A stretch of 34,111 nucleotides of DNA. Origin: SAR86 cluster bacterium. GTDB lineage: Bacteria; Pseudomonadota; Gammaproteobacteria; Pseudomonadales; Pseudohongiellaceae. The notes beneath the pieces are model-generated. The model was not told where the DNA came from, made no database searches, and worked only from the letters and a program-made list of their open reading frames with translations. The stretch covers positions 194,007 through 228,117 of the forward strand of contig NVWI01000003.1 in NCBI GenBank assembly GCA_002746215.1. Reading direction: 5' to 3'. The position numbers were made by a program, and so were the translations under genes. Below are positions 27,087-34,111 of this stretch, in pieces. The stretch's first letter is position 1; each line of letters begins with the position of its first letter.

Positions 27087-27139
27087 AACCGATTCAGGTA
27101 TTAGCTAACCAGCAAACTACTTGAACTATCATTAACCCT

Positions 27140-27185
27140 AAGTTAGGTGGAAGTTAAGCACAAGTTAAGCTAAACCCATGATAAT
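27140..27185 (+). promoter_or_regulatory. Three 11-bp-phased GTTAAG repeats and -10 element before DUF3108
   Basis: AAGTTAGG, AAGTTAAG and AAGTTAAG begin at 27140, 27151 and 27162, exactly one helical turn apart. This is the layout of tandem half-sites for OmpR/PhoB-family response regulators (PmrA-type boxes also have hexamers every 11 bases). GATAAT at 27180-27185 could be the -10; no good -35 is present, and the repeats end about where it should be, as at activator-dependent promoters. The start of transcription would fall at or next to the ATG at 27192, so the mRNA may be leaderless. Confidence 0.5.
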
Positions 27186-27191
27186 GACCCT

Positions 27192-27926
27192 ATGCTTAAT
27201 AACCGAATAGCAGCCATATTTTGTGCAGTAACTTTCCTGATGCTCTCTACACTGAGCATTGCCGCACCTCCTTTGCCTTTTTCTGCTTATTACGATGCCC
27301 GTTTTAAAGGGCTAAAAGCACGGGCTGAAATATCCTTAACCCAGATAAGCGATACTGAATTTATTGCGAGTTCTTTAATTAGGTTACGACTACTCGGTGC
27401 AACAGTTTCAACAATTAGAGAAAACAGCCAATTCGACTGGCTTAACAACGCCCCTCGCCCTCAGCATTATGAATACAATCAAAGTGGTATAGGTGGCCGT
27501 AGTCGGAGCATTACTTTTGATTGGGAGAATAATCTCGCTACGGCTATAGTGAAGGACGAAAGCGTAGAACTCCAACTTGAAGACATCACTTTGGATGAAC
27601 TCAGCATGTACACCTTAATCAGGCAGGAACTTCTTAATGGCAATGATGAAATAATATTTGCGGTTATCGATCGTAATGTTGTCAAAGAATACCACTATCG
27701 CGTTATTAGAGAAGAATATCTTGCAATAGAATCTGGAATCTTTAGTGCTATTAAGGTTGAGCGTGTTAGAGAGAACAGTGAACGCTTAACCCAATTATGG
27801 TTTGCGAAAGATAACGACATGTTATTACTGAAATTATATCAACGCGACCCTGACGGCGATGAATTTGAAATCACCTTGACTGATGCACAGATCAATGGCG
27901 AAGCAATAAGACCACAGGCAAACTAA
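27192..27926 (+). CDS. DUF3108 exported protein
   Basis: A 244-residue protein with a signal peptide (MLNNRIAAIFCAVTFLMLST, cleavage near SIAA/PPLP). The mature part begins PFSAYYDARFKGLKARAEISL and is rich in beta strands (ASSLIRLRLLGATVSTIRENS; HYRVIREEYLAIESGIFSAIKVERVR; LWFAKDNDMLLLKLYQ), matching DUF3108. This is a periplasmic or outer-membrane-associated fold of unknown function; its gene lies next to purN in Pseudomonas. No ribosome site is visible. It ends 2 bases before the convergent FleQ-like gene with no terminator between them. Confidence 0.88.
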   Translation: MLNNRIAAIFCAVTFLMLSTLSIAAPPLPFSAYYDARFKGLKARAEISLTQISDTEFIASSLIRLRLLGATVSTIRENSQFDWLNNAPRPQHYEYNQSGIGGRSRSITFDWENNLATAIVKDESVELQLEDITLDELSMYTLIRQELLNGNDEIIFAVIDRNVVKEYHYRVIREEYLAIESGIFSAIKVERVRENSERLTQLWFAKDNDMLLLKLYQRDPDGDEFEITLTDAQINGEAIRPQAN

Positions 27927-27928
27927 AA

Positions 27929-29431
27929 TCAATCCAGCTTTATACTGAACGCTTGTAATTTAAGCTGCAAACTTTCCTCTTCAATTTCCAAACGTTCAGC
28001 AGCAAATGAGAGAACCCCTGCTGAATCTTCAATAGCTGTTTCTATTATTTCTTTTTCAAAGCTTTTTAAATATTGCTCGAGGTTTGAGACTGTTAAAGGC
28101 GTCACTATCTTAAGATAGAGCTTTTCCTCCAAGGTGCTTGCAGGCTTTGCATTAAATTGACTATCAGCTGCAGTATCTGCATCTATAGATTGACCACTTA
28201 AGCCTTGTTCTTTTGATTTATTACTTTCTATATTCTGTCGGTATTCTGGCGGGAGTTCATTTAAACCGATAATTTTACCTTCATGAATAACTGACAAACG
28301 CTCAATGAGATTGGTCAATTCTCGAACATTACCAGGCCATGAATAAAGTTTAAGCGCATCAATCGCACTAGAGTTTAAGCGAATGGCTTGTTGCCCTTCA
28401 TGCTCAAGTCTAATGATTAATTCTTTTAGCAAGTCAGGTATATCTTCAGCATGCTCACGTAATGCCGGCAAACTGATTGGCAGCACATTCAGCAAGTAAT
28501 ATAAATCTTCCCTAAATTCTCCGACGTCTACTTTTTGCTTTAAATCTGCGTTAGTAGCCACCACAATTCTCAGATCAACCTTTCTTAGCTTATTATCACC
28601 AAGCCTCTGAAATGCCTTCTCTTCCAGAAAGCTTACTAAACGCGCTTGTAAGTCCAGTGGGATTTCTGCAATTTTATCCAAAAACAGGGTTCCACCATCG
28701 GCCTTTTCCAAGTAGCCAACACTTACTTCCTGTGAATTTTTATATCCAGAAACGCAGCCAAAAAAAGCCACTTCAAATTGCTCACCTTGTGCAGCACAGT
28801 TCACGATAATAAATGGTTCCTCTCCACGGCCTGAATAATAATGTATATTTCTTGCAACAATTTCTTTGCCTGTACCAGACTCACCAAATAAAAGTACATT
28901 CACCTTTTTACTTGCAACCTTATGCATTAAATCTTTGACTTGTGTTATCGCATCACTGCTACCAACCAATGTACGGAATAAAGGTGTACCGTGCTCAGAG
29001 ATTATTTTGCTTTTTGACTGTTTTAATTCAATACCATGCAATTGCCGAGCATAGTCAAAATGCTGCAATAATGTTTTGTATTCTATGTTGTCAGATAATT
29101 GTATAAGCCAGGGCTGGCTAGTTTCAGGTATTTTATTCTGAATGAAATCTTGATTACAGTTTAGCAACACCGGCATTTGTGGGTAATGCTCATGAATACT
29201 TTTAACCAGTTCTTCATTTGCACTATCATTAAACGCAAGCGCCATTAATTTACCTATCACTACTGCAAAAACCTGATCAGCATCCGCATTCGTATGCTGA
29301 TTAACAAAAACGTGCCATTGTTCTGTACTGAATAACAAGACATCTTCATTAATAAAATTTAGAAGAATTTTCCAGTTAAGTGTAGAAAGTTTGTCATCAT
29401 CAATAATGGCAACTTTTAAATCTTGGATCAT
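27929..29431 (-). CDS. FleQ-like enhancer-binding-protein homologue with degenerate catalytic motifs
   Basis: A 500-residue protein with FleQ architecture: receiver-like N domain (1-130, VAIIDDDK), AAA+ domain (about 150-390) and C-terminal Fis-type helix-turn-helix (about 465-497). Walker A is intact (GESGTGKE, 183-190). The LFRT at 151-154 resembles the LFRS motif that contacts c-di-GMP in FleQ. However, Walker B reads LFLDK, with Lys253 in place of the catalytic glutamate; the sigma54-contacting GAFTGA loop reads GYKNSQ (229-234); and the second arginine of FRxDLYYR is Leu313. In the HTH the basic stretch of FleQ (RIRRTT) is EIEEES (482-487). The frame is open throughout. It is unlikely to hydrolyse ATP normally or activate sigma54. 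A structural, ligand-binding or anti-activator role is my inference. Confidence 0.88.
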   Translation of the reverse strand: MIQDLKVAIIDDDKLSTLNWKILLNFINEDVLLFSTEQWHVFVNQHTNADADQVFAVVIGKLMALAFNDSANEELVKSIHEHYPQMPVLLNCNQDFIQNKIPETSQPWLIQLSDNIEYKTLLQHFDYARQLHGIELKQSKSKIISEHGTPLFRTLVGSSDAITQVKDLMHKVASKKVNVLLFGESGTGKEIVARNIHYYSGRGEEPFIIVNCAAQGEQFEVAFFGCVSGYKNSQEVSVGYLEKADGGTLFLDKIAEIPLDLQARLVSFLEEKAFQRLGDNKLRKVDLRIVVATNADLKQKVDVGEFREDLYYLLNVLPISLPALREHAEDIPDLLKELIIRLEHEGQQAIRLNSSAIDALKLYSWPGNVRELTNLIERLSVIHEGKIIGLNELPPEYRQNIESNKSKEQGLSGQSIDADTAADSQFNAKPASTLEEKLYLKIVTPLTVSNLEQYLKSFEKEIIETAIEDSAGVLSFAAERLEIEEESLQLKLQAFSIKLD

Positions 29432-29471
29432 AATTTTCTTATATGAAACTAAGCATATTTAGGCGCAGAAA

Positions 29472-30089
29472 TTATAGCAGGCTTTTTAAATCCTCTACTG
29501 TATCAATATCATTTAACGCAGGAAGCAGAAAGAAACGTAAACCACAAGTCTGAAGTTTATCCACTGTTTGCTGTAAAACAAGCTCACTACCCCAGTCAAT
29601 ATCTTGAAAAATTTCTCGTTGAGGCTGTTTCATTGCTATTAGCACATAGCCGCCATCTATAGCTGGGCCTACTACTACATCAATCGTGTTTTTATCTAAG
29701 GCCTGCAAGGCCTGCTCAAGATAAGCGTCATCAATGCCAGGACAATCGCTACCGATTATCAAAACCCTGGAAAATTGTTGCAAGACTTTCTGTGCCGTAT
29801 GACACATTTTATCGCCCAGGTTTTCTCCTTTTTGAAGTTTCACCTCACCATTAAATTTTTTTAATGCCGGATGCTCGACACTCTGATCTACCCATAATTG
29901 AGCACAGCATTGAGTACTTTTATTCAGCACCTCAATTTGCCGATGCATGAGCTGCAAATGCATATCTAGTGCACCTTGTTCACCCAAAGCGGGAATCAAA
30001 CGGGTCTTAACCTGCCCTAAGACTGGCGTCCTGGCAAACATGGCAATACAGCTATTGGAGTATCGATAAGCTACTTCAGATTGAGACAT
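29472..30089 (-). CDS. TIGR04282/DUF2064 family glycosyltransferase-like protein
   Basis: A 205-residue protein of the GT-A superfamily. Motifs: IAMFARTPVLGQVKTRLIPALGEQGAL at the N terminus (nucleotide-binding), KGENLGDKM, VLIIGSDCPGIDDAYL (metal- and sugar-nucleotide-binding aspartate), VVVGPAIDGGYVLIAM and NDIDTVEDL at the C terminus. The family is typically encoded beside a TIGR04283 glycosyltransferase, as here, and in some genomes with ArsS, suggesting sugar transfer in arsenosugar or related glycoside synthesis. It follows the GT2 gene by 35 bases on the same strand. Confidence 0.88.
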   Translation of the reverse strand: MSQSEVAYRYSNSCIAMFARTPVLGQVKTRLIPALGEQGALDMHLQLMHRQIEVLNKSTQCCAQLWVDQSVEHPALKKFNGEVKLQKGENLGDKMCHTAQKVLQQFSRVLIIGSDCPGIDDAYLEQALQALDKNTIDVVVGPAIDGGYVLIAMKQPQREIFQDIDWGSELVLQQTVDKLQTCGLRFFLLPALNDIDTVEDLKSLL

Positions 30090-30124
30090 ATTTATCTTAG
30101 GGCGCTTCTATTTTAGGGCCTGGT

Positions 30125-30826
30125 TTATTTTGAATCAGGATAATATTGCTCTACCAGCTTCTCGGGTCTAGCCCCAAAAAAGTAAGCAAGCCTTAAGCGC
30201 CACATTAGAAAAATAGTCTTCCAGACCCCATTTTTCTCCCAACGGCGACTGGATGTTCTGACTGTTTCTTTCAAGCAACACGGTCTGCCAACCTTCAGCA
30301 GTTTTTTACTAAGCGCCACATCTTCCATTAAAGGAATACGATCAAACAAGCCTACATCTTCAAATATAGGTTTTTTTACAAAAATTGCCTGATCACCTGT
30401 TGCGATTCCGCTTATAGCACTCCTCAGGTTAATAGCCGCACTGACCACTTTAAAAATAAATTTCTCACTGCTCAAACTGACATTAAATCGGCCCCAAAGG
30501 TGTTGATCTGAAGCTAAAGCCTGCAAAATTAAATTATCAGCTAAATCGGGTAAGGCTGTGTCAGCGTGCAAGAAGAGTAAAATATCATTTTTAGCAACAT
30601 CAGCACCTTCATTCATTTGATGCGCACGACCTTTTACTGTTTGAATGAAACGGTCGACTAAAGGTCTGGCAACAGCCAAAGTCCTATCATGGCTACCACC
30701 ATCAACCAGAATAATTTCATGCCCACGCTCACGGTAGCTCTGCAAAGAAGGTAAATGTTGAGCTAAAGCCTCTGCTTCATTAAGTGCAGGGATAATAATA
30801 CTTATTTTAGTAGACGCTAAAGACAC
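30125..30826 (-). CDS. TIGR04283 family glycosyltransferase (arsenosugar-cluster type)
   Basis: A 233-residue GT2-fold enzyme. Signature stretches: ISIIIPALNEAEALAQHLPSL, EIILVDGGSHDRTLAVARPL, GRAHQMNEGADVAKNDILLFLHADTALP (DxD-like HAD), WGRFNVSLSS, GIATGDQAIFVKK and LFDRIPLMEDVALSKKLLKVG. These match the arsenosugar-associated glycosyltransferase family. The start is GTG (30826), 25 bases after the arsS stop. Together with its neighbour it may attach or process the ribose or other sugar part; the actual substrate is not shown by sequence. Confidence 0.9.
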   Translation of the reverse strand: MSLASTKISIIIPALNEAEALAQHLPSLQSYRERGHEIILVDGGSHDRTLAVARPLVDRFIQTVKGRAHQMNEGADVAKNDILLFLHADTALPDLADNLILQALASDQHLWGRFNVSLSSEKFIFKVVSAAINLRSAISGIATGDQAIFVKKPIFEDVGLFDRIPLMEDVALSKKLLKVGRPCCLKETVRTSSRRWEKNGVWKTIFLMWRLRLAYFFGARPEKLVEQYYPDSK

Positions 30827-30851
30827 TGATCATAACTTGAGCTGAATTTAC

Positions 30852-31814
30852 TCAATCACTCAAGGCTCCGCCGCAACTGCTACCCTGACCAGCAGTGCAA
30901 CCATAACAATGCTCACCGATAGCAATCGGTTTGTCAGTTAGGTCTTTATCGAGAATATCTTTGAGGTGAGGTCTAGGCTTGCTGACTGCGATGAGAGGCA
31001 TTTCCAACATCTGATTAAAATCACAATCATAAACATAGCCCTGATAATCAATACTAACAATACTTCGGCACATAACGGTTTCTAAATTAGATGCCGTATA
31101 AGCGCCCTTCAGTATATCCATATATTCCTCATACAAGCCTTTTGCCAGCAGCCAGCCACCAAAGCGACTAATAGGCATATTTGTGATGGTGAATAACTGG
31201 TTAAACGTAATATTGTAATTCTCTTTCAGGATACGTTTGTAATCAGCTTCCAGCGCTGCCTGTTCAGGCGGCAAATTTAAATCCTGTGGGTTATAGACCA
31301 GGTTTAATTCCAATTCCGGATCAGTGCCATAACCTAAATCATTTAATATTTGTAAAGCTTTGATGCTGCCGTCAAAGATGCCTTTACCCCGTTGTTTTTC
31401 AACATTTTGCTCTGAATAACAAGGCAAAGAAGCCGTAATTGTTACCTTATTATCTCTTAGGAATTGGGCCATGCCTTCATACCCAGGCTCGTGTAAAATC
31501 ATTAAGTTACATCGATCTATAACTTCAACACCAAGTTCCTTTGCACGACTTACCAAATAGCGAAAATGTGGATTCATTTCAGGTGCACCCCCGGTTAAAT
31601 CGAGAGTGCGAATGTTAAGTTTCTTTAATGCCTGAATAATCAGATCAACCACGTCCAGACTCATAATTTCCTTACGAGTAGGCCCGGCATTCACATGGCA
31701 ATGTACACAGCTCAAATTACACAAATAACCCAAATTAACCTGTAGTGTATTCAGCTCATCCCGATAAAGCGGCGGAAAATCGGTTTCTAGTAATAATGGC
31801 TTCGTATCTAACAT
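30852..31814 (-). CDS. arsS: ArsS-type radical SAM/Cys-rich protein
   Basis: A 320-residue radical SAM enzyme. The iron-sulfur motif is CNLSCVHC (Cys32, 36, 39), followed by DLTGGAPEMNPHF (GGxP-like SAM-binding loop). The C-terminal part has CRSIVSIDYQGYVYDCDFNQML and the cysteine-rich tail HCYGCTAGQGSSCGGAL. This matches the TIGR04167 family, whose member ArsS makes the 5'-deoxyadenosyl-arsenic bond of arsenosugars; the methyltransferase ArsM that would feed it is not in this window. Some members use selenocysteine; here the tail has cysteine. The start codon at 31814 lies inside the first unit of a 20-bp tandem repeat and has no Shine-Dalgarno sequence. The two glycosyltransferase genes follow on the same strand. 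Confidence 0.92.
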   Translation of the reverse strand: MLDTKPLLLETDFPPLYRDELNTLQVNLGYLCNLSCVHCHVNAGPTRKEIMSLDVVDLIIQALKKLNIRTLDLTGGAPEMNPHFRYLVSRAKELGVEVIDRCNLMILHEPGYEGMAQFLRDNKVTITASLPCYSEQNVEKQRGKGIFDGSIKALQILNDLGYGTDPELELNLVYNPQDLNLPPEQAALEADYKRILKENYNITFNQLFTITNMPISRFGGWLLAKGLYEEYMDILKGAYTASNLETVMCRSIVSIDYQGYVYDCDFNQMLEMPLIAVSKPRPHLKDILDKDLTDKPIAIGEHCYGCTAGQGSSCGGALSD

Positions 31815-31892
31815 AAGTAATTCGTATCTAACATAAGTAATTCGTATCTAACATAAGTAATTCGTATCTAACATAAGTAATTCGTATCTAAC
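31801..31892. repeat. 20-bp tandem repeat across the arsS start codon
   Basis: TTCGTATCTAACATAAGTAA is repeated exactly four times (31801-31880), with a partial fifth copy at 31881-31892. On the minus strand each full unit carries ATGTTAGATACGAA, the first bases of arsS. Units 2-4 therefore each open an 8-codon mini-ORF (MLDTNYLC, stop TAG) whose stop overlaps the ATG of the next unit within ATGTTAG; the last one overlaps the true arsS start. In the degenerate fifth unit the ATG is AGG. Confidence 0.95.
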
Positions 31893-31932
31893 CTAAAAGG
31901 TTGGTTCGTTGAAGGTGCTGAGCTAGCCTGCA

Positions 31933-31952
31933 AGGCATTCTAAGCAATGCCT
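31933..31952. other. 7-bp hairpin in the arsS-selO divergent region
   Basis: AGGCATT (31933-31939) and AATGCCT (31946-31952) with a 6-base loop, between the divergent arsS and selO genes. It may be an operator or leader hairpin. A possible selO -10, TAGAAT, lies at 31999-32004 without a clear -35. Confidence 0.4.
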
Positions 31953-32032
31953 AACGGATTAGCAAAAGGCGCAACTTATATTCTTATTAAGGGCACGCTA
32001 GAATAGAGACTTAATTAAACGAGTTGTTACAC

Positions 32033-33628
32033 ATGTCCTCAATCTATTCTCTAGACGCCTTAAAATTCGATAACAGTTTTTATAATAAATTACCTGCCGA
32101 CCCTGTTATCAACAATAACAGCCGGCTTGTAAATGCCGCCTGTTATTCAAAAGTAGCACCCATGCCCTTCCCTAAAGCCAGTTTGGTTGCTTTCTCTCGC
32201 GACATGGCCCTTGAACTTGGACTCAATCCCACGGAATGCATGACCCAACGTTTTACTGAAATTTTTAGTGGCACTCATCCTTTAAGTGGCATGCAACCTT
32301 TCGCTACTTGTTATGGTGGACATCAATTTGGCAACTGGGCAGGTCAACTAGGGGATGGACGTGCCATTAATCTGGGGGAAATCATCAATAAGAAAGGGCA
32401 ACGCTGGGCTTTACAATTAAAAGGCTCGGGGCCTACTCCTTATTCTCGCCATGCTGATGGTTTTGCAGTACTACGGTCCTCAGTTCGTGAGTTCTTATGC
32501 AGTGAAGCTATGCATTACCTGAGGGTTCCTACTACCCGAGCGCTGTCTTTATTAACTACCGGCACGCAAGTCGAAAGAGACATGTTTTATGATGGGCATT
32601 CAAAGATGGAGCCAGGTGCAATCGTTTGCCGCGCCGCGCCCTCTTTTATCCGATTTGGTAATTTCGAACTGTTTACTTCTCGCAATCAAATCGACATAAC
32701 AAAGCAGCTTGTTGACTACACCATTGAGTACTTTTTCCCTCATCTGGGTAAACCTTCAAAAGAAGTCTACCTACAATGGTTTAATGAAATTTGTTTGTCT
32801 ACTGCACGTTTGATTACAGAGTGGATGCGAGTCGGCTTTGTGCATGGCGTGATGAACACTGACAACATGTCTATTCTTGGTCTGACTATTGATTATGGGC
32901 CCTATGGCTGGCTGGAAGATTACGATCCCGCCTGGACACCAAATACCACAGATGCTGGCGGTCGCCGTTACGCCTATGGCAAGCAAGCAGAAATAGCACA
33001 GTGGAATTTATTACAGTTAGCCAACGCCATTTACCCACTGATTGAAGACTCTACAGCATTAGAAAGCGCCCTCGAAAATTATAAAAAAGTTTATGACATT
33101 GCCTGGCGCGATATGATGACCAGCAAATTAGGGCTGCTCAATTTTGAGCATGAAAGTGATGAAATATTATTTCAGGATTTAGTCCGTAACTTAAAAAATA
33201 CTGAAACTGATATGACCCTGTTCTTTCGCCACCTCAGTAATATCGAAATAAACAAAGATGCTAATACAGATGATCTTTTACCCCTAATACAGCCAGCATT
33301 TTACGCTAAGGAAATAGAACCTGATGCCGCCAATGACATTAAAACCTGGTTACTTCAGTATCTGAAAAGATTGAAAAAAGACGACAGACCCGATGCCGTG
33401 AGACGCCAACAAATGAATGCCGTAAATCCGCTTTATGTACTGCGTAATTACCTCGCACAAGAAGCCATTGAACAGGCAGAAGCGGGTAGTTACAGCATGA
33501 TTCATGAGCTCCAAGAAGTGCTCAAAAATCCTTATGAAGAACAAGCTGGTAAAGAGCGCTACGCTGAGAAACGACCAGACTGGGCCAAACATAAAGCTGG
33601 CGCTTCCATGTTGTCTTGTAGTTCCTAA
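32033..33628 (+). CDS. selO: SelO/YdiU, protein adenylyltransferase (pseudokinase fold)
   Basis: SelO transfers AMP from ATP to Ser/Thr/Tyr residues of redox-related proteins. The protein has 531 residues, within the family range. Conserved blocks: CYGGHQFGNWAGQLGDGRA, LKGSGPTPYSRHADGFAVLR, SVREFLCSEAMHYLRVPTTRAL, the catalytic region HGVMNTDNMSILG and the DFG-equivalent TIDYGPYGWLEDYDP. The C-terminal cysteine in SMLSCSS is the position occupied by selenocysteine in eukaryotic SelO and is thought to form a regulatory disulfide. ATG 32033 is chosen; an in-frame TTG at 32024 is less likely. It diverges from arsS. Confidence 0.96.
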   Translation: MSSIYSLDALKFDNSFYNKLPADPVINNNSRLVNAACYSKVAPMPFPKASLVAFSRDMALELGLNPTECMTQRFTEIFSGTHPLSGMQPFATCYGGHQFGNWAGQLGDGRAINLGEIINKKGQRWALQLKGSGPTPYSRHADGFAVLRSSVREFLCSEAMHYLRVPTTRALSLLTTGTQVERDMFYDGHSKMEPGAIVCRAAPSFIRFGNFELFTSRNQIDITKQLVDYTIEYFFPHLGKPSKEVYLQWFNEICLSTARLITEWMRVGFVHGVMNTDNMSILGLTIDYGPYGWLEDYDPAWTPNTTDAGGRRYAYGKQAEIAQWNLLQLANAIYPLIEDSTALESALENYKKVYDIAWRDMMTSKLGLLNFEHESDEILFQDLVRNLKNTETDMTLFFRHLSNIEINKDANTDDLLPLIQPAFYAKEIEPDAANDIKTWLLQYLKRLKKDDRPDAVRRQQMNAVNPLYVLRNYLAQEAIEQAEAGSYSMIHELQEVLKNPYEEQAGKERYAEKRPDWAKHKAGASMLSCSS

Positions 33629-33684
33629 TGAAGTCTTAGTAAGTCGTCCCTAGCAAGCTCTTAAAAACTTCCTTAAAACAAGGT

Positions 33685-34111
33685 TTAAAGTCCTGGCGTT
33701 ACAGCCCCCGATGGCGGAGCCCAAGTTTCACAAAGGCTTGGGTTCCACTTTGAATTATCGGACTCACGACGAAAATGCGATGTCGTCACATACGGCGTCA
33801 TTAAATATAACGGATCATCCACAATTGTCGTAACAACAAACCATTCCTCTCCCGTAGGCGCAGTAAATCGGTTGAAGTACTCCGTAAGAATGGCATCTTC
33901 ACTATAAGGCACACCATTAGGCCGTAAATAACCTGACTGCATTTGCGTGGTAATGACTTTCAATGTTCCACCGGGTGGCGTTACTTGCCCTCTCGCAGTA
34001 AGCACGCTGGACTGATCTATCATAATATTTTCCCACTCGGCTACGCTGTAGCCCTGCCAGCTTCTTTCGCGGCCTGCGGCTTCCAGCATCATGCTGATTA
34101 AGGGACGACGA
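33685..34111 (-). CDS. 3' part of a GVW/DUF6152-associated secreted-family protein (5' end off the right edge)
   Basis: About 142 codons are visible; the frame stays open to the window edge (RRPLISMMLEAAG...), so the true start probably lies beyond it. Recognisable stretches are GGTLKVITTQMQSGYLRPNG, PYSEDAILTEYFNRF and EEWFVVTTIVDDPLYL, ending in NSKWNPSLCETWAP. The pattern of a TEYF/VERI segment, about 15 residues, then TxxDDP and a C-terminal cysteine is shared with the secreted protein at 23293-24450. The function is unknown. It is convergent with selO, 56 bases apart. Confidence 0.72.
   Translation of the reverse strand, partial: RRPLISMMLEAAGRERSWQGYSVAEWENIMIDQSSVLTARGQVTPPGGTLKVITTQMQSGYLRPNGVPYSEDAILTEYFNRFTAPTGEEWFVVTTIVDDPLYLMTPYVTTSHFRRESDNSKWNPSLCETWAPPSGAVTPGL

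Noticed and set aside
30849-30854. TGA after the Cys-rich tail of arsS as a possible selenocysteine codon
   Set aside because: The protein already ends with the complete GSSCGGAL tail and cysteine at the expected site; sequence after the TGA shows no family-like extension and the next gene begins 25 bases later.

Overview
The window is chromosomal DNA from a gammaproteobacterium of moderate GC content. The gene order is that of the Pseudomonas-like ruv/tol - aspS - proS - hda neighbourhood (tolQ, ruvB, ruvA, ruvC, yebC, aspS, then proS, yihY, arsC-like, wrbA, DUF2069, hda, DUF2066, DUF3108). The TonB-dependent iron receptor, PepSY membrane protein, DUF1592 haem lipoprotein and DUF6152 protein suggest a free-living, probably aquatic, heterotroph. 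No tRNA, rRNA, CRISPR, phage or insertion sequence was seen.

Layout. (1) 1-5763, minus strand: an information-processing block fmdB-like zinc ribbon > aspS > yebC > ruvC > ruvA > ruvB > tolQ (tolQ runs off the left edge). The ybgC gene expected before tolQ is absent; a perfect 22-bp palindrome lies in the gap. (2) 5764-8360, plus strand: an HU-like nucleoid protein behind a strong-looking promoter and a repeat-bearing leader, then a terminator, then proS. (3) 8361-13138: a cassette of two exported proteins (ankyrin-repeat protein; DUF1592-type cytochrome c lipoprotein) placed between the convergent genes proS and yihY. It is bounded by two diverged direct copies of the proS/yihY junction. (4) 13139-17770: yihY (minus), then arsC-like, wrbA, DUF2069 and sppA (plus). 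(5) 17959-22144: an iron-uptake cassette with a Fur-box-like site, TonB receptor, PepSY protein and small lipoprotein, with two good terminators. (6) 22224-24879: a rhodanese-type sulfurtransferase and, convergent to it, a DUF6152 / Ig-like secreted pair. (7) 25252-27926: hda and DUF2066 (minus) diverging from DUF3108 (plus); purM and purN, usually between them, are missing. (8) 27929-31814, minus: a FleQ-like regulator with degenerate catalytic motifs and an arsenosugar-type cluster (arsS, TIGR04283 and TIGR04282 glycosyltransferases). (9) 32033-34111: selO (plus) and the 3' part of a secreted-family gene (minus).

The most notable points are: the duplicated proS/yihY junction that brackets the ankyrin-DUF1592 cassette; a full-length FleQ homologue that has lost the Walker B glutamate, the GAFTGA loop, one arginine finger and the basic face of its HTH; and a 20-bp tandem repeat at the arsS start that produces a chain of nested 8-codon mini-ORFs, each overlapping the next start codon. 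Short tandem duplications (12-20 bp) recur at several gene junctions across the window. Gene functions rest on recognition of protein families from their motifs; no database search was run.
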